Source: Ottelia alismoides
Lineage: Eukaryota > Streptophyta > Magnoliopsida > Alismatales > Hydrocharitaceae
DNA length: 64,000 bases
Assembly (NCBI GenBank): GCA_037367405.1
Contig: JAZKJV010005766.1
Coordinates: 1 to 64,000, forward strand
Direction of reading: 5' to 3'
Positions 61,972 to 64,000 of the stretch are shown piece by piece. The position numbers were made by a program, and so were the translations under genes. The notes under the pieces are model-generated. The model worked only from the letters and a program-made list of their open reading frames with translations. It searched no databases and had not been told where the DNA came from. The first letter of the stretch is position 1; each line of letters begins with the position of its first letter.

Positions 61972-63845
61972 GCAACGAATTATCACACATTTTTGCATAT
62001 ATAACTGTCATTATTTACATACATTTATTGCTGATTAATCTTTGATAATTATTTGACTGTTTTGATCCAAATTTTCTTGTTAATCTTTCTTATGAGGGAC
62101 CGCTTAATGAGGACTATCTCTTAGGAGGTGGGTGCATCCAAAGCGAGCGGAGGTCGGCTTTCTTATCTTGAGCTGACTAGAGAGAGTGAGAGAGAAGGAT
62201 AGGGAAAGAGGATAATAACAACTTTTAGCATTTTCCAATTTTTAGAGAGAGATTTATTTTATGCAAATAATTTGTAATTAATTTAGACACTACTCTCTCC
62301 ACCACATGAGGTCCAGTGCTCGGGTGTCTGTTTACCTAGGGGCCTTGTACCATATTTTTTCGTTTTTTATCACCTTTGTTTACTTTTTTCCCGCGATTTG
62401 AGCTTTCAACCTCTGTTTTTATTTGTTTTCTGTGAGCGAGCCCTTAGACAGTAGGTTGCTTGACTCGGTAGCTAGGTCCAAGGCCCTAATAACATTGCAT
62501 GCACCTATAGTGATACGCGCTTGGACTTAGTCAAAAATTAATTATCGATTATTTGGACTTGAGATCGAGCGCTGAGAGAAGTGCTATACAACGCTTGCAG
62601 GATCCGTTGTGGAAAACATCGATGCACTTCAGAGACCAGACTTTTGGATCTCATTTCTCAGTGATTGTCATTTGGTTCTTCTCGATAATACTAATATTTA
62701 GGACACTTTCTCGCTTTTGCATATCACCATATAGTGTAATTATTTCAATTCTACCTTGCATCCTGCATGGAGAGAGCTGGGAAGCACTATATGTAACTCT
62801 ATCTTTGCATGCATCATTAGTCACTAAGGTGAGATTTCTATCTTAGTGACAACTTGCATGGATTTTCCGACCTCTCTCCCCTTGTGTTTATACCACTTAA
62901 GACATAAAGGAAAATTAAAAAATCATTTGGCCGCTTGCTCTGAAAAATACTCAAAAAATTGAAAACCCAAAAATTTAAAAAGGGTCTACTACGTAAACTT
63001 GACATTAATTAAAATTTGTAATGAACCATTCATTGTTTGGGGTTCATAAAGCCCACATTGCTTTCTGGTATACTCCAGACTGAGTGAGGTGTGACCCTCT
63101 AAGGATAAGAGCCCAAATCCCGATCTGTGGTGCCTTGGTTATCACCAGGGTTGGCGAAGTATTGGCACTTCTAGTGTACGTGACCGAGTAGGGCCTAGTC
63201 GAGCACGATGGTCCCGCCTTATGTGGAGCATCTGACTTGATCGAAAGTACTGAGCGTAGGCCACGCCCTCACGGGTGTGTTTATCTCATCGGTTTGCATC
63301 TGAGTAGGTCCTTGCATGCTCATCGGTGATTCTATTGCGAGCGAGAACTGAAGTATTGGTTTCGCCTTTTGGCTTCCTTTCTATTTCTTTAGCTGAGTAG
63401 CCACCCAGGAATGAGATCAAGAACCTTTAGGCGTGTAAATCTCATGTTACAAAGAAGGTGGAACAAGTATGTGGCACTTGCTTGGCAGTACACACGCTTC
63501 TATAGTGTTAGCATATTTAAGGACTCGTGATAAGACTGCTTGAAAATAACAATAAAATTGAAAAGATAAAAAATATCTGAACTTTCATAGCTTCACATGT
63601 ATTGAATGAGTGAACCTACCCTTGTTTTGTGTTTGTTTGAATTAGGATTAAGGTTCAAAGATTAATCATGCATGATGTGTGCCTTTTTCTCACTTTCTTT
63701 GACTCCTACTTAATCCCTGCTCATTTGGAGCCTTCTACTATTTTACACTCCCTTTATTTGTTGTTTGACCTCCGTATCATTCTTCCCATCTCAATCTCCT
63801 CTCGACCATCGAGATGGCGACACATGGATGGCCTAGTTGGGACCC
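61972..63845 (+). mobile_element. Internal region of the right-hand family-A element, non-coding
   Basis: Only 1.9 kb between primer site and next LTR, with no gag or pol motif. From 62118 on it aligns with 1-1141. The sequence before the next LTR (..cctagttgggaccc) is at best a decayed PPT. It is a LARD-like, non-autonomous internal domain or a large deletion. Confidence 0.65.
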
Positions 63846-64000
63846 TGATGAATCCACATTTCATCATCTTTATTCTATCATGTTGGCACCAAAAACCCTA
63901 GCAAATGCCTGTATATACCTTTAATTTCATCATCTTAGCATTCATACATGTGCATCTATTTAGTGTATAAAATACTGTAATTAAGGCCAAAATTATAGAA
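63846..64000 (+). mobile_element. 3' LTR of the right-hand family-A element, start only
   Basis: It opens with the hairpin TGATGAA-N7-TTCATCA at 63846-63866 and resembles 1142 and 54084 onward ('accctagcaaatgcctgtat', 'taaggccaaaat'). It runs off the window. Confidence 0.7.

Overview
This is a plant nuclear window, mostly transposable elements, with one clear host gene. Evidence for a plant: an intronless RAV-type (AP2 + B3) transcription factor; several long LTR elements with tRNA-Asp-type primer sites and retropepsin, RNase H and integrase remnants of plant Ty3/gypsy (Athila/Tat-like) type; and CACTA, hAT and Mutator-like elements. The GC-rich gene in an AT-rich background hints at a monocot. 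That is a weak inference and I cannot name a species.

Left part (1-25.1 kb) is a stack of nested insertions. A plus-strand long-LTR element (internal end 1-1141, LTR from 1142) is split by a Mutator-like element (4916-9994) that carries a C-rich, proline-coding minisatellite. That element is itself split by a solo LTR (6171-9640). A minus-strand LTR (about 10.2-25.1 kb) is split by a complete minus-strand element, 11170-23504, with 3.3-kb LTRs, a PBS, a PPT and broken gag-pro.

Middle (25.1-40 kb): decayed Copia and gypsy pol fragments; the RAV gene (27901-28914, minus); a 330-bp CACTA MITE; then a run of eight TIR/foldback elements whose termini begin GGG. These lie almost end to end, mostly separated only by TA or GA microsatellites. 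One carries a nested solo LTR, which in turn carries a 2.1-kb hAT element with a transposase remnant.

Right part (40-64 kb): a Copia-like LTR with an initiator-Met PBS is split by a complete 8.7-kb plus-strand element (41753-50500, perfect ATGGC target duplication). After a poorly resolved 2.7 kb comes a second copy of the first element family (LTR from 54084, PBS 61954, coding-free internal region, second LTR from 63846). Its first LTR is split by a solo LTR (55606-59747) that holds a small inverted-repeat element.

The signals that stand out are: (1) an interrupted palindrome, TGATGAA-N7-TTCATCA, at the U3 end of every one of these gypsy-like LTRs (ten copies, one decayed); (2) clusters of hairpin + AAGTATAGGGGG modules that copy the polypurine tract 1.4-1.6 kb upstream of the real one; (3) the microsatellite-spaced train of GGG-terminal elements, three of which share a core but not their ends; (4) paralogous LTRs that act as empty-site references and so date and prove the insertions. 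Apart from the RAV gene I see no intact gene, tRNA, rRNA or CRISPR array. All comparisons were made by eye.
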